Below, piece by piece: positions 50,287-59,816 of a stretch of DNA of 64,000 bases. Made by a program: the position numbers and the translations under genes. Position 1 is the stretch's first letter. Every line of letters starts with the position of its first letter. The DNA is from Arthrobacter sp. (lineage in GTDB: Bacteria > Actinomycetota > Actinomycetes > Actinomycetales > Micrococcaceae): contig NZ_JAPSHJ010000021.1 in the NCBI RefSeq assembly GCF_031179985.1, positions 1 to 64,000 on the forward strand. Direction: 5' to 3'. Under the pieces are notes generated by a model. That model had not been told where the DNA came from, made no database searches, and worked only from the letters and a program-made list of their open reading frames with translations.

Positions 50287-50958
50287 ATGCCCGCCATGCC
50301 TGATGCCATACTGATGGCGCCTGCCGAAATCGCCCTTTGGGCCGCTGTGCTGGTGCTTGCTATCGCCGGCACCGTTCATGTTCTCTACCGGAGCGTCAGG
50401 CGAGATCCTGCAACTTCCGCTGGGGGCCTGCTTTCCCGCCCCGGGCCTGCGGCGCCCAACCCCAGGGATAATAGCCCTGCAAATAACGATCAATCCGGCA
50501 GGAGCGAGCCGGACGCGCTGTTCTGGAACGTGTTCACCGGACTCGTGGTAATCGTACCGGCCGTGCTGGTTCCGGCCGTGTTGTCGCCAGTGGTGGGACT
50601 GTTGCTGTTTATCCTCGGGACTGCCGCAGCTCTGCTGACTCTCACGGGGAGCCGCAGGTTGGACCTGCGTCAGAAAAGCAAGCCGGAGAACCGCCCCGCA
50701 TGGGCCGACGCTGCGACACGCCACGATGCCGTTCTCAGGCAGTGGAGCCGCTACGAACTTGACCCGGGAAGAGCCATCGACTTTCCTGGCATGAGCGATG
50801 TTCGTGTCCCCCAAACGGCCGAGTTCTTCCGTGCCATGAAGGAAGCCCAACGTTGCCGGCTGGCCCCCGATACCGACTATGCACGTGCCGTGGAGCGGCT
50901 CGAGAAGGCCCTAAAGGCTGCCGAAAAAGCGTCGGGACCTCTCAGCATCGGCTCATAA
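50287..50958 (+). CDS. Membrane protein of unknown function
   Basis: 223 residues; GGAGGT lies 8 bases before the ATG. Three membrane segments: APAEIALWAAVLVLAIAGTV near 11-30, then VFTGLVVIVPAVLVPAVLSP and VVGLLLFILGTAAALLTLTG near 80-120. The C-terminal 90 residues are soluble and end in a helical charged stretch (YARAVERLEKALKAAEKASG). No family recognised. It is the last gene before the oxoproline-related block and is separated from it by the two GntR boxes. Confidence 0.7.
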   Translation: MPAMPDAILMAPAEIALWAAVLVLAIAGTVHVLYRSVRRDPATSAGGLLSRPGPAAPNPRDNSPANNDQSGRSEPDALFWNVFTGLVVIVPAVLVPAVLSPVVGLLLFILGTAAALLTLTGSRRLDLRQKSKPENRPAWADAATRHDAVLRQWSRYELDPGRAIDFPGMSDVRVPQTAEFFRAMKEAQRCRLAPDTDYARAVERLEKALKAAEKASGPLSIGS

Positions 50959-50967
50959 CTCTTAATT

Positions 50968-51004
50968 ATTGTTCAACAATGCCTTGCGCAGATTGTTGAA
51001 CAGT
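50968..51004. promoter_or_regulatory. Two GntR-type boxes before the NRAMP-like transporter
   Basis: ATTGTTCAACAAT (50968-50980, perfect with one central base) and ATTGTTGAACAGT (50992-51004, one mismatch) lie 24 bp apart centre to centre. The TTGT-N-ACAA form suits FadR/GntR regulators with an FCD domain, and such a gene lies at 53212. They cover the likely promoter of the transporter-hydro-lyase pair. Confidence 0.75.
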
Positions 51005-51066
51005 CTGTAGTGTTGCCCGTGACATCCCATTGTGACTCCGGTCACCGCACCCTTTGGACGGACCCC

Positions 51067-52284
51067 GTGGAAAGCACAGCAACACTCCCAAGCAAAACGA
51101 AAGCCGGCAGGCGGTCGGCTCTCCTGGGTGCCATGTTCCTCATGGCCACCAGCGCAATCGGTCCTGGCTTCATCACCCAGACCGCGGCGTTCACAGTGCA
51201 GCTGGGGGCTGCCTTCGCCTTCGCCATCCTCGTATCAATCCTCGTGGACATCGCGGTGCAGACCAACGTCTGGCGTGTGATCGGCGTTTCGGGGCTGCGG
51301 GCCCAGGAACTCGGCAACAAGGTTCTGCCGGGTGTGGGTTGGTTCCTCGCCGGCCTCGTGTTCCTGGGCGGCCTGGTTTTCAACATCGGCAATATCGCAG
51401 GTACCGGTCTGGGCACCAACGCCATGATGGGATTGGATCCCAAGCTCGGCGGCGCTATCTCCGCTGTTATCGCAATCCTGATCTTCCTCAGTAAGAAGGC
51501 AGGCCTGGCACTCGACAAAATTGTGGTGATCCTCGGCGCCGTCATGATCCTCATGACGCTCTACGTGGCCATCGTCTCCGCCCCTCCCCTGGGTGAAGCC
51601 CTCCGGAACACGGTGATGCCAGAGAAGGTGGACTTCCTGGTGATCACCACGCTCATCGGTGGAACCATCGGCGGCTACATCACCTACGCTGGCGCCCACA
51701 GAATGCTGGATTCCGGCGCCACCGGTGTGGAGCACGTCAAGGAGATCACCCAAAGCTCCATCCTGGGCATCATGGTGACCTGCGTGATGCGCATCCTGTT
51801 GTTCCTCGCCATTTTCGGAGTCGTTGCTGGTGGCGTGGCATTGGCCAACAACAACCTTGCCGCCTCGGCTTTCGAAGCTGCCGCCGGTCAGATCGGCCTG
51901 CGCATGTTCGGGGTGATCCTCTGGGCAGCCTCCATCACCTCAGTGATCGGCGCTGCCTACACCTCGGTTTCGTTCGTCACCAAGTCCTCAACAAAGGAAC
52001 GCACACGCAACCTCATCACCGTTGGCTTCATCGCCTTCTGTGCTGTCGCCTACCTCCTGATCGGACAGGCCCCGCAGCAGCTCCTCATCTTCGCCGGTGC
52101 CTTCAACGGCCTTATCCTCCCAGTGGGCTTCGCCCTCCTGCTGTGGGTGGCCTGGCGTCGCCGAGACCTTCTGCACGGCTATGTCTATCCCAAGTGGCTG
52201 CTCATCATCGGTGCTCTCGCCTGGCTGCTGACCCTGTTCCTCGGCTGGAACTCGCTGGCCGGCCTCGCGAAGCTCTGGGTATAG
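51067..52284 (+). CDS. NRAMP-like transporter of the YcsG type
   Basis: 405 residues from a GTG at 51067; the start is uncertain because the ribosome site is weak and the frame is open to 51010. About eleven membrane segments. NRAMP-type first helix: [20 protein letters not shown] with the Gly-Pro-Gly break, and later [17 protein letters not shown]. The metal-binding Asp-Pro-Gly-Asn of true metal NRAMPs is replaced, as in YcsG relatives that accompany oxoprolinase genes and may carry an organic acid. The hydro-lyase gene follows 8 bp later. Import of 5-oxoproline is inferred from gene partners. Confidence 0.88.
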   Translation: MESTATLPSKTKAGRRSALLGAMFLMATSAIGPGFITQTAAFTVQLGAAFAFAILVSILVDIAVQTNVWRVIGVSGLRAQELGNKVLPGVGWFLAGLVFLGGLVFNIGNIAGTGLGTNAMMGLDPKLGGAISAVIAILIFLSKKAGLALDKIVVILGAVMILMTLYVAIVSAPPLGEALRNTVMPEKVDFLVITTLIGGTIGGYITYAGAHRMLDSGATGVEHVKEITQSSILGIMVTCVMRILLFLAIFGVVAGGVALANNNLAASAFEAAAGQIGLRMFGVILWAASITSVIGAAYTSVSFVTKSSTKERTRNLITVGFIAFCAVAYLLIGQAPQQLLIFAGAFNGLILPVGFALLLWVAWRRRDLLHGYVYPKWLLIIGALAWLLTLFLGWNSLAGLAKLWV

Positions 52285-52292
52285 GAGAAACC

Positions 52293-53117
52293 GTGACTGT
52301 CTCAACGAACTCCCCTGCCGGCGCCGTACTTCCCGAGAATCCGGCAGCCCTGCTGCCTTCAGAGGCCCGCGCGCTCTTCCGGTCAGGCCTTGTCACCCCG
52401 ACTTCCGGATGGAGCTCGGGGTTTGCCCAGGCGAACCTGATTATTGTGCCGAAGGCACAGGCTTTCGATGTCCTGCTCTTCGCACAACGAAACCCGAAGC
52501 CGTGCCCGATACTGGGAGTGCTCGACGCCGGTGAGACGTCAGGCGCGCTGCTGGCCGGGGGCGACGTGCGGACCGACGTCGCACTGTATGTGGTGTACGA
52601 GGACGGGGTGAAAGTTGATGAGCCGACAGACATCCTCGGGCACTGGCGCGATGATCTGGTGACCTTCATTGTGGGGTGCAGTTTTACCTTTGAAGCCGCC
52701 CTCCAGGAGAACGGGATACGGGTGGCCCATATCGACCAAGGCGTGAACGTCCCGATGTACAGGACCACTGTGCGCTGTGAACCTGCAGGTGCCTTGGCTG
52801 GCCCTTTGGTGGTTTCCATGCGCCCCATCCCGGCTTCGCAGGTTGCCGACGCCGTCCGGATCACGTCACGCTATCCCGCTGTTCACGGCGCCCCCGTGCA
52901 TGTGGGAAATCCTGCGGACCTGGGCATCGCCGACCTTGCCCGTCCGGACTTTGGCGATGCCGTGGAAATCCCTGCCAACCATGTTCCGGTCTTCTGGGCT
53001 TGCGGCGTAACCCCCCAGGCTGCCGTGATGGAGTCGAGGCCCGCCCTTGCGATCGGGCATGCCCCCGGACACATGCTGATTACAGATGCCAGGGACAGCA
53101 GCTACCTGGTGCCCTAG
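52293..53117 (+). CDS. DUF1445 putative hydro-lyase (YcsI / D-glutamate cyclase type)
   Basis: 274 residues from a GTG at 52293 (GGAG 5 bases upstream; this site overlaps the transporter stop). Family pattern: [40 protein letters not shown], then [31 protein letters not shown] and [18 protein letters not shown] near the C-terminus. Mammalian and bacterial relatives interconvert D-glutamate and 5-oxo-D-proline. Here it stands with an NRAMP-like carrier and a GntR regulator, and the pxpABC genes lie 6.7 kb away, so both deal with 5-oxoproline (inference). Confidence 0.92.
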   Translation: MTVSTNSPAGAVLPENPAALLPSEARALFRSGLVTPTSGWSSGFAQANLIIVPKAQAFDVLLFAQRNPKPCPILGVLDAGETSGALLAGGDVRTDVALYVVYEDGVKVDEPTDILGHWRDDLVTFIVGCSFTFEAALQENGIRVAHIDQGVNVPMYRTTVRCEPAGALAGPLVVSMRPIPASQVADAVRITSRYPAVHGAPVHVGNPADLGIADLARPDFGDAVEIPANHVPVFWACGVTPQAAVMESRPALAIGHAPGHMLITDARDSSYLVP

Positions 53118-53211
53118 CTCATCGGTTGCACAGCGTCGCGGGTCCGTTTCCGGATCCGCGGCGCTTTTGAGCGTCCGGGTTTGCACGTTCCTGGCGGTCA
53201 GGGCTGTGCGC

Positions 53212-53901
53212 TCAAGGCTGTGCGGCGCCAATATGGGCTAGCAACTCATCCTCAGCGGAGTCGAGGTAGCGCCGAAGCTCCGCGGCCGCTTCCTCCCGCT
53301 GGCCTGAACGGATCTGCGCAACAAGAGCAGCGTTGCGCTCCACATAGTGGCTGTGAAAATCCGGGGTCGTGGCCATGGCATGGAATACCAAGCGCATTTC
53401 AGCCAGGACCTTTTCCATCAGCTCATCCAACGAAACGCTGCCCGAAAGTGAGACGAGGGCTTTGTGCAGTTCCTGGTTGGCGTTTGCCATGCCCTGGATT
53501 GACCCTGCAGCCAACGCCTCGCGCGCCTGCGAGATGATGGCATCGAGCCGGTCCAGCGTACCGTCAGGGATCTCCCCCCAAAGCACGGCAGCCGGCTCAA
53601 TCATCCGCCGCACGCGGTAAATCTCCCGAACATCTTCCACCCCCGGAGCTGCCACGTACACTCCACGGTTGGGGATGCGCTGGACAACGGACTCGCCTGC
53701 CAAGACGGTGAAGGCCTCCCGCAGTGTGTTCCGGGAAACCCCAAGGGCCTCCGAGAGCTTCTGCTCCGACAGCTTGGTTCCCGGCGGGAGCTGCCCGGCG
53801 GAGATCCGCGCGCGCAGAACAGCAGCAACCCAAGCGCCTGTATGGGCGTGGGTGGCGTGACCGCTATCAGCGATCCCTTGGAGTGCAGCGTTCATGGGCA
53901 T
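53212..53901 (-). CDS. GntR family regulator with FCD domain
   Basis: 229 residues. N-terminal winged helix GQLPPGTKLSEQKLSEALGV, SRNTLREAFTVLAGESVVQR and the wing NRGVYVAAPG near 85; then the all-helical FCD ligand domain with VREIYRVRRMIEPAAVLWGE and metal-binding His residues (NQELHKALVSLSG, FHSHYVERNAALVAQI). It binds a carboxylate such as 5-oxoproline or glutamate. It converges with the hydro-lyase gene, and its probable targets are the boxes at 50968-51004. A strong ribosome site was not seen at the start. Confidence 0.93.
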   Translation of the reverse strand: MPMNAALQGIADSGHATHAHTGAWVAAVLRARISAGQLPPGTKLSEQKLSEALGVSRNTLREAFTVLAGESVVQRIPNRGVYVAAPGVEDVREIYRVRRMIEPAAVLWGEIPDGTLDRLDAIISQAREALAAGSIQGMANANQELHKALVSLSGSVSLDELMEKVLAEMRLVFHAMATTPDFHSHYVERNAALVAQIRSGQREEAAAELRRYLDSAEDELLAHIGAAQP

Positions 53902-54486
53902 GGTCCCAATGTACCTAATCAGCGAGGGATCCCACTCTTCGCCCGGAGAATGCGGCGTCGCCAGAGCAGGAGGATCTTCCCTACGACATAAAAAGGCGTC
54001 ACAAAATACAAAACGAGCAGGCTTATGAAATCACGCCAAGATAAATTAAAAGGAAAACCCGCGGCTGGCGTCTTTATCCACCATCAGAGAATTTCCGGAG
54101 GCAGGCGGTTACCGGCCATGGACCTCTATTTTCGACAGGTCGCACCTTCGAGGTTGCGAACTCACCTGCATCGTGGCGCACCACTCGTCAGTCGTCAAGT
54201 ATCTGTGCTCAGCGGCTTTCCCCCGAATGCCTGCAGTTTTAGGACATCTTTCCAGCCCCACGTGGGCGTCATAAACGACAATACCGTACCGATAGTTTAA
54301 TAACAAAAGGTTTGTTCAGCGGGTTTATTAATCCCACAGTAATGGGAATATTGCGGACTTGACAATCGAATGGCTACCCCTAACTATTTACGGTGGGGGA
54401 AGCATCAAGAGCACACGTGCATCTGCGCGACCCGTACAACACGCGGGTCAAAGTCTGGCCCCGAACGATCTACAGGGGGTAGACCG
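53902..54486. other. Gene-free leader and promoter region before the surface protein
   Basis: 585 bases without a convincing gene. 53990-54060 is strikingly A/T-rich. A frame at 54025-54300 exists but is low-complexity and lacks a ribosome site. A promoter is at 54359-54386. In the transcribed leader, GACCCG/CGGGTC (54429-54434, 54444-54449) forms a hairpin and TCTAC/GTAGA (54469-54473, 54479-54483) loops out most of the ribosome site AGGGGG. Nothing else stands out. Confidence 0.5.
54359..54386 (+). promoter_or_regulatory. Promoter of the DUF11 surface-protein gene
   Basis: TTGACA at 54359-54364 and TAACTA at 54381-54386 with a 16-bp spacer. The box covers the ATG at 54370, so translation must start further down; this supports the TTG at 54487. 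Confidence 0.6.
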
Positions 54487-57400
54487 TTGTATAAAAGACG
54501 CCCAAATACCCATCCGGCAAAACCAAAAACAAGGCCAGTCAGTGCTGTCAGACGAGGCGTAGGTTTACTTGCCAGCGGTGCAATGATCGCAGGAATATTT
54601 ACAGTGGGGGGCATCGGCCTTAGCGTGCCGACGCCTGCGGTTGCAGCCCCACCGCTCGCATGCGAGTCCGTCTATTCCATCCAGGGCGCGTCTCCGCGCA
54701 ATTTGTGGGTGGTGGACACAGACACGGGCACCCAGACCAGTGTGGGCACATTCGACATCCCGGCTTCAACGACGAGTCTCAACGGCCTCGGGATTGCCGC
54801 TGATGGAAGTGCCGCCTTCGGTGTTCTTCCCACTGCTGATGCGGGCCGAACAATCTACCGCCTTGACCGGGCGACGGACACCACCACCGCTCTCGGCGCC
54901 GGTGAGGTAGATACCCCTATCACGCATGGTGCAATCAACCCCGACACCGGGTTCTACTACTACGGCGGATTCAGGGCAGGCATCCTTGAGATTTACGGAT
55001 TCAACACAGTCACCAACACGTCGATCGGCCTCGTAGCCAGCGGAACAATTCCCAATGCCGGCGGCAGCGGCGACTGGGCTTTCGACCGGCAGGGCCGTCT
55101 TTACGTCATCGGTGGTGGAAACGCCGAGAGCGTCCTTACTGTTATCGACCAGCAGCTACCGACGTCCCCGGGCGCGCCCATCACAGTCACCGGCACCCAG
55201 ATCGTTTCCATCGTGACCACGCAGACAATAAACGGTATCGCTTTTGGCGGCGACGGAATGCTTTATCTGGGCAGCGGCACCAACCTGCGCCAGGTAGACC
55301 CCGTGACCGGCGCAGTGATCAGCACCCAGCCCTTCTCGCAAACCGGATCAGTGGATCTCGCTTCCTGCGCCACTCCCAACACCATCTCGGTGCAAAAGGA
55401 TTTTCCGGCAGGTCGCGTTGCTCCAACCGACCAGGTGACCGTGGCCCTGAGCGGCGGAGGGCTGCCTGCGGGCATTGACGGCACTACCGCAGGCTCCGAC
55501 CCAGGACTCCAGGATGAGCCAGCTGAGATCGCCGGCCCGGTCTTTGGCCGCGCAGGCAACACCTACACCATTTCCGAAAGCGGGGCAGGCAGTGCTCCGA
55601 GCGGCCCGACGGCTTACGGATACGCCTCAAGCTGGACCTGTATCAACGACAACACTGGCGGCACGATCGCCAGCGGGACAGGTACCAGCGGTGAATTCAT
55701 CATGCCGGATGCCGGTGCAGCAGGCGTAGCCATAGTCTGCACGTTCACCAATGCCGCGCAGGTGACCGGCGTTACGTTGGATAAGCAAGCCGGCGCAGCG
55801 ACAGGCAATACTGCCGGTTCCACCGTGACGTACACCTTCGATGTGACCAACACCGGCACAGTGCCACTGGAGGCAGTGACGGTAACCGATCCCTTGGTTG
55901 GCACAGTGACGTGTCCCCCGGGCCCGTTGGCAGTTGGCGCAACAACCACCTGCACAGCCGAGCCTTACACGCTCACACAAAACGACGTCAATGCCGGTGA
56001 GGTAGTGAACGATGCGACCGCTACCGGGACCGTCGCCGGGCTACCCCCCGCGACGGACGAGGACACCACTACCACTGTGATCGAGCAGGATCCGTCCCTT
56101 TTACTGGATAAGCAAGCAGGGACACCCACGGACGTCAACAACTCCGGAATCACCGACGCAGGCGACACTATCCAGTACACATTCAACGTCACCAACGACG
56201 GAAATCTCCCGCTCACAGACCTGGCCATTGCCGATAACCTTCTGTCGGGCCAAAACCCGGCGATTGCAGTTACCTGCCTGGAAACCACTCTGGCGCCAGG
56301 AGCTTCCACCATCTGCACCGCAGGTCAGCTGTACACGGTTACGGCAGCCGATGAAGCGGCCGGTGAAGTGGTGAACACGGCCACGGCAAACGGCGTCGGC
56401 CCGGACAATGCTCCTGTTGCATCGGACCCCGACAGTACCCGCACAGTGGTGACGGCGCAGCAGAACCTGTTGACGCTCGAAAAGACTGCCGGGGAACCCG
56501 TGGACGTCAATGACTCGGGAATCACCGACGCCGGAGACACCATCCAGTACTCCTTCCGGGCCAGCAATAACGGAAATGTCGCTGTGACTGACCTGGTTAT
56601 CGACGACGGCCTGCTCAGCGGACTCAATCCGCCAATTACTGTGAGCTGTGAACAGACCACACTGGCTCCTGGCCAGTCCACAGAATGTGCCGCAAACGCT
56701 GTATATGTAGTCACCGAAGCTGACGAGGCTAACGGATCCGTGGACAACTCCGCCACCGCTGAGGGTATTGACCCTGACCGCGACCCCGTTGTATCCGACC
56801 CCGATGTGACCACCACAGAGGTCATCGTCCCGCAGCCCGCGCTGAGCATCGAGAAGACCGCCGGGGCACCCGCGGACCTGAACAGTTCAGGGATTACTGA
56901 CGCTGGAGACACCATCCAGTACACGTTCACCGTCACCAACTCAGGGAACGTGACAGTCCACGACGCCGCCGTCAACGATCCTTTGATCGGCAGCGTCACC
57001 TGCACCAGCACAACCCTGATCGCAGGGGCATCCACCGATTGTGCCGCAGACGAACTGTACGTGGTGACAGAAGACGACGAGGCCGCCGGTTCCGTTGATA
57101 ATTCCGCCACTGCGACCGGCATTGACCCAGACGACGCTCGGGTGGACTCGGAAGAGGACACCACATCCACACCGGTCACCGTGCCGGCACCGGCCCTGTC
57201 TATCGAAAAGGCTGCCGGAGCACCCGTGGACGTCAACAACTCCGGAATCACCGACGCGGGTGACACCATTCAGTACACCTTCGCTGTGACGAACACCGGA
57301 AACGTCCCAGTCCACGACGTCGCCGTTAACGATCCGATGGTTGGCGATGTCACCTGTACGGTCACGCCCGCCGTGCCCGCTGGTGACCCCATCACTTTGG

Positions 57401-59121
57401 CTGTCGGACAGTCGGCAACATGTGCTGCGGACGCAGTCTATGTTGTGACTGAAGCCAACGAGGTATCCGGTTCCGTGGATAACACCGCCACCAGCACCGG
57501 TACCGATCCCGATGGCGGCACTGTGACTTCCGTACCTGATACCACTACCACTGAAGTAACGCTGCCGAATCCCTCCCTGGTGATTGAAAAGACCGCCGGT
57601 AACCCGACGGATGTCAACAACTCCGGGATCACCGATGCCGGTGACACCATCCAGTACACCTTCCGGGTCACTAATGATGGGAATGTTCCGGTCGGCTCCA
57701 TAGCCGTGGTGGACCCTCTCGTCGGAACAGTGCTTTGCGGCGTGACCGCCCTGGCTCCGACGGCCTTCACCGACTGTTCAGCGGAAACGCTGTACACCAT
57801 CACTGCGGAAGATGAGACGGCGAACGTCGTGGCCAATACGGCGCGGGCAACGGGAACCGATCCGGATGATGTTGAGGTGGAGTCGGATCCCGATTCAACC
57901 AACACGCCTGTAACCGAACAGGCACCGGTGCTGACGCTGGAGAAAACAGCAGGGGAACCTGTCGACGTCAACAGCAACGATTCGGTTGATGCCGGCGACA
58001 CAATCCAGTTCACATTCCTGGTGACCAACGACGGCAACGTTCCAGTCCGCGAGATCGAGGTCAACGATCCCATTGCGGGCAGTGTTACCTGTGAGGAGCT
58101 TCAGCTCGCAGTGGGCCAGTCAACCGACTGCTCGGCCGATGAGCTGTACGTGATCACACAAGCCGATGTGGATGCTGGTCGGGTTGTAAACGTTGCCACG
58201 GGAGAGGGAATCGACCCCGACGACGAGCCCACAGTCTCAAACGAGGACTCAACCACAACGGCAATTGCACGCTCCGCGGAACTGCTGATCGAAAAGAATG
58301 CAGAACTGATTGACGGCGACAGCGACCAGTTGGCCGATGTGGACGAGGCTATCCAGTACAGCTTCACAGTCACCAACACGGGCAAGGTAACCATCACGGA
58401 TGTCCGGGTCGATGATCCCAAGGCCGGTAGCGTGACCTGCTCCGAAACTGTCCTTGCACCGGGAGCATCTACAACGTGCTCGGCAGATGAGCGGTACGTA
58501 GTGACCCAGGCCGACGTCGATGCGGGATCTATCGACAACGTGGCCACCGCAGCCGGAACACCTCCGGCTGGTATGGAACCGGTGGTTTCCGTCCCGGACA
58601 CCACCTCCACCCAGGCCCACGTGACTCAGGATCTCAAGCTTGAGAAGGACAATGCACTGAGTGACGGCGATGGCGACGGCGTGGCCGACGCAGGGGAAGT
58701 CATCAAGTACACCTTCACGGCTACCAACACGGGAACAGTCACTCTGAATGATCTTCAGATTGATGATCCCCGGCTGACGGCCGCGGGGGTAACCGTCTCC
58801 TGCCCCGCCACCACAGTGGCCCCTGGTAAGTCTGTTATCTGCACTGCCGACTACACCGTGCAGGCCGCTGATGTTGCATCCGGCAATCCCATCGAGAATG
58901 TGGCCAGCGCCAAGGCCCTCGGTCTTGGTGGGGTAGCACTCTCACCGGAGGACGCAACCGAAACGCCCGTCACCAAGAAGGATGCCGGCGCTCCGCTGGC
59001 AAACACGGGGGGTTCGCTCGCTAACACCGGTGGCGTTGCCTTCATCGCAGCCGGCGTGGCTGGTGTGCTCCTGCTTGGAGGACTGGCCCTGACCGTGGTG
59101 TCCCGCCGCCGCAAGGCGTAG
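54487..59121 (+). CDS. Cell-wall-anchored protein with nine DUF11 repeats
   Basis: 1544 residues from a TTG at 54487 (GGGGG 7 bases upstream). Signal peptide about 20-55: Arg-Arg, VGLLASGAMIAGIFTVGGIG, then TPAVAAPP. Residues 60-300 form a beta-propeller-like N-terminal domain (LNGLGIAADGSAAFGVLPTA and on); a beta domain follows. Nine DUF11 units (codons from 55771 to about 58980) each begin I/LEKxAG, often with an EF-hand-like loop such as DVNNSGITDAGDTIQYTF or DGDGDGVADAGE. The C-terminus has two LANTG motifs (58996 and 59017), a hydrophobic helix and RRRKA, a LAxTG sorting signal likely for class E sortase. It should form a long adhesive or protective rod on the cell surface. It splits the oxoproline genes. 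Confidence 0.93.
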   Translation: MYKRRPNTHPAKPKTRPVSAVRRGVGLLASGAMIAGIFTVGGIGLSVPTPAVAAPPLACESVYSIQGASPRNLWVVDTDTGTQTSVGTFDIPASTTSLNGLGIAADGSAAFGVLPTADAGRTIYRLDRATDTTTALGAGEVDTPITHGAINPDTGFYYYGGFRAGILEIYGFNTVTNTSIGLVASGTIPNAGGSGDWAFDRQGRLYVIGGGNAESVLTVIDQQLPTSPGAPITVTGTQIVSIVTTQTINGIAFGGDGMLYLGSGTNLRQVDPVTGAVISTQPFSQTGSVDLASCATPNTISVQKDFPAGRVAPTDQVTVALSGGGLPAGIDGTTAGSDPGLQDEPAEIAGPVFGRAGNTYTISESGAGSAPSGPTAYGYASSWTCINDNTGGTIASGTGTSGEFIMPDAGAAGVAIVCTFTNAAQVTGVTLDKQAGAATGNTAGSTVTYTFDVTNTGTVPLEAVTVTDPLVGTVTCPPGPLAVGATTTCTAEPYTLTQNDVNAGEVVNDATATGTVAGLPPATDEDTTTTVIEQDPSLLLDKQAGTPTDVNNSGITDAGDTIQYTFNVTNDGNLPLTDLAIADNLLSGQNPAIAVTCLETTLAPGASTICTAGQLYTVTAADEAAGEVVNTATANGVGPDNAPVASDPDSTRTVVTAQQNLLTLEKTAGEPVDVNDSGITDAGDTIQYSFRASNNGNVAVTDLVIDDGLLSGLNPPITVSCEQTTLAPGQSTECAANAVYVVTEADEANGSVDNSATAEGIDPDRDPVVSDPDVTTTEVIVPQPALSIEKTAGAPADLNSSGITDAGDTIQYTFTVTNSGNVTVHDAAVNDPLIGSVTCTSTTLIAGASTDCAADELYVVTEDDEAAGSVDNSATATGIDPDDARVDSEEDTTSTPVTVPAPALSIEKAAGAPVDVNNSGITDAGDTIQYTFAVTNTGNVPVHDVAVNDPMVGDVTCTVTPAVPAGDPITLAVGQSATCAADAVYVVTEANEVSGSVDNTATSTGTDPDGGTVTSVPDTTTTEVTLPNPSLVIEKTAGNPTDVNNSGITDAGDTIQYTFRVTNDGNVPVGSIAVVDPLVGTVLCGVTALAPTAFTDCSAETLYTITAEDETANVVANTARATGTDPDDVEVESDPDSTNTPVTEQAPVLTLEKTAGEPVDVNSNDSVDAGDTIQFTFLVTNDGNVPVREIEVNDPIAGSVTCEELQLAVGQSTDCSADELYVITQADVDAGRVVNVATGEGIDPDDEPTVSNEDSTTTAIARSAELLIEKNAELIDGDSDQLADVDEAIQYSFTVTNTGKVTITDVRVDDPKAGSVTCSETVLAPGASTTCSADERYVVTQADVDAGSIDNVATAAGTPPAGMEPVVSVPDTTSTQAHVTQDLKLEKDNALSDGDGDGVADAGEVIKYTFTATNTGTVTLNDLQIDDPRLTAAGVTVSCPATTVAPGKSVICTADYTVQAADVASGNPIENVASAKALGLGGVALSPEDATETPVTKKDAGAPLANTGGSLANTGGVAFIAAGVAGVLLLGGLALTVVSRRRKA
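55771..58980 (+). repeat. Nine tandem DUF11 coding repeats
   Basis: Units of about 345-380 bp start near 55771, 56101, 56467, 56842, 57199, 57580, 57931, 58283 and 58633. Units 2, 5 and 6 share long stretches of nearly identical DNA (for example around 56130-56180 and 57228-57278), which favours unequal recombination. The last two units are more divergent and have Asp-rich loops. Confidence 0.85.
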
Positions 59122-59128
59122 TGGAGTG

Positions 59129-59158
59129 CGGGTGCTACGGCCTTGGTCGTAGCACCCG
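59129..59158 (+). terminator. Stem-loop after the DUF11 gene
   Basis: CGGGTGCTACG (59129-59139) pairs perfectly with CGTAGCACCCG (59148-59158) around an 8-base loop, 8 bp after the stop. No T run follows, so it may act with a factor. Confidence 0.7.
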
Positions 59159-59410
59159 TCCAAACACTCACACGAAAAGGCACCACAAGAACTGCCACCC
59201 AAGGCTTCCGGATCCGCTCCGGGAACACCAAAGCGGCGATTGGATCATGTCCCCCCGGATAGCCCCAGTCGCCGCTTTCGTGTGTCTGCGCCGAGTGACC
59301 ATGCAGGCAAGTCGTCAAACAAAACGCTTGCAGGATAGTAAGGATGCTGATTAACTCATGACATGGGCCGATACCCGTCGGCATTGCCATAATGAAAGGG
59401 AAGTGCAGTC

Positions 59411-59677
59411 ATGGGAATTCTCGGATTTCTCCTGCTCGGTCTCATTGCTGGAGCAATTGCTAAAGCCATCCTTCCGGGCCGGCAAGGCGGAGGATGGGTC
59501 GTCACACTCGTTTTGGGTGTCGTCGGAGCAATACTCGGCGGATGGATCGGTTCGCTGATTTTTGGTGGAGGTCTTGGTGAGTTCTTTGATCTCCGGACTT
59601 GGCTGTTGGCCATTCTCGGCGCCGTCATAGTTCTCGCTATCTACGGTGCGGTTGCCGGCCGCAGAAGCCGCGTCTGA
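59411..59677 (+). CDS. GlsB/YeaQ/YmgE family stress membrane protein
   Basis: 88 residues. Three membrane segments: GILGFLLLGLIAGAIAKAIL near 2-21, GGGWVVTLVLGVVGAILGGW near 26-45, and LLAILGAVIVLAIYGAVAG near 65-83. The GxxxG-rich pattern and LPGRQGGGW loop are diagnostic of this transglycosylase-associated family, induced by envelope or osmotic stress in several bacteria. AAGGGAAG-type purines precede the ATG. It is a single gene between the surface protein and the pxp block. Confidence 0.9.
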   Translation: MGILGFLLLGLIAGAIAKAILPGRQGGGWVVTLVLGVVGAILGGWIGSLIFGGGLGEFFDLRTWLLAILGAVIVLAIYGAVAGRRSRV

Positions 59678-59727
59678 CTCGGGGCCCACTGACCTAAGGA
59701 GCTTTCCTGGTCGGTGGGAATGCTCAT

Positions 59728-59759
59728 ACTGAAGGGCGGGCGAAAGCCCGCCCTTCAGT
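59728..59759. terminator. Bidirectional terminator between GlsB and pxp block
   Basis: ACTGAAGGGCGGGC (59728-59741) pairs perfectly with GCCCGCCCTTCAGT (59746-59759) around a GAAA tetraloop. It lies between convergent transcripts and could end both; flanking T runs are weak. Confidence 0.8.
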
Positions 59760-59816
59760 GCGTCAGCCGCCAGTCAGGGTGAGGCGCCCGCAGTAGCCCG
59801 CGCCTGACCTTCAAAT

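Noticed and set aside
54370..54486. ATG 54370 as start of the surface protein
   Set aside because: The codon lies within the promoter, no ribosome site precedes it, and the added 39 residues are not signal-peptide-like; the TTG at 54487 fits better.
56325..57269. Long reverse-strand frame inside the DUF11 gene
   Set aside because: It is built of antisense repeats with Ser/Val bias and ends arbitrarily in the repeats; it mirrors the forward repeat.
55771..58980. The repeated DNA as a CRISPR-like or mobile repeat array
   Set aside because: The repeats are in frame, about 120 codons each, and code for DUF11 domains.
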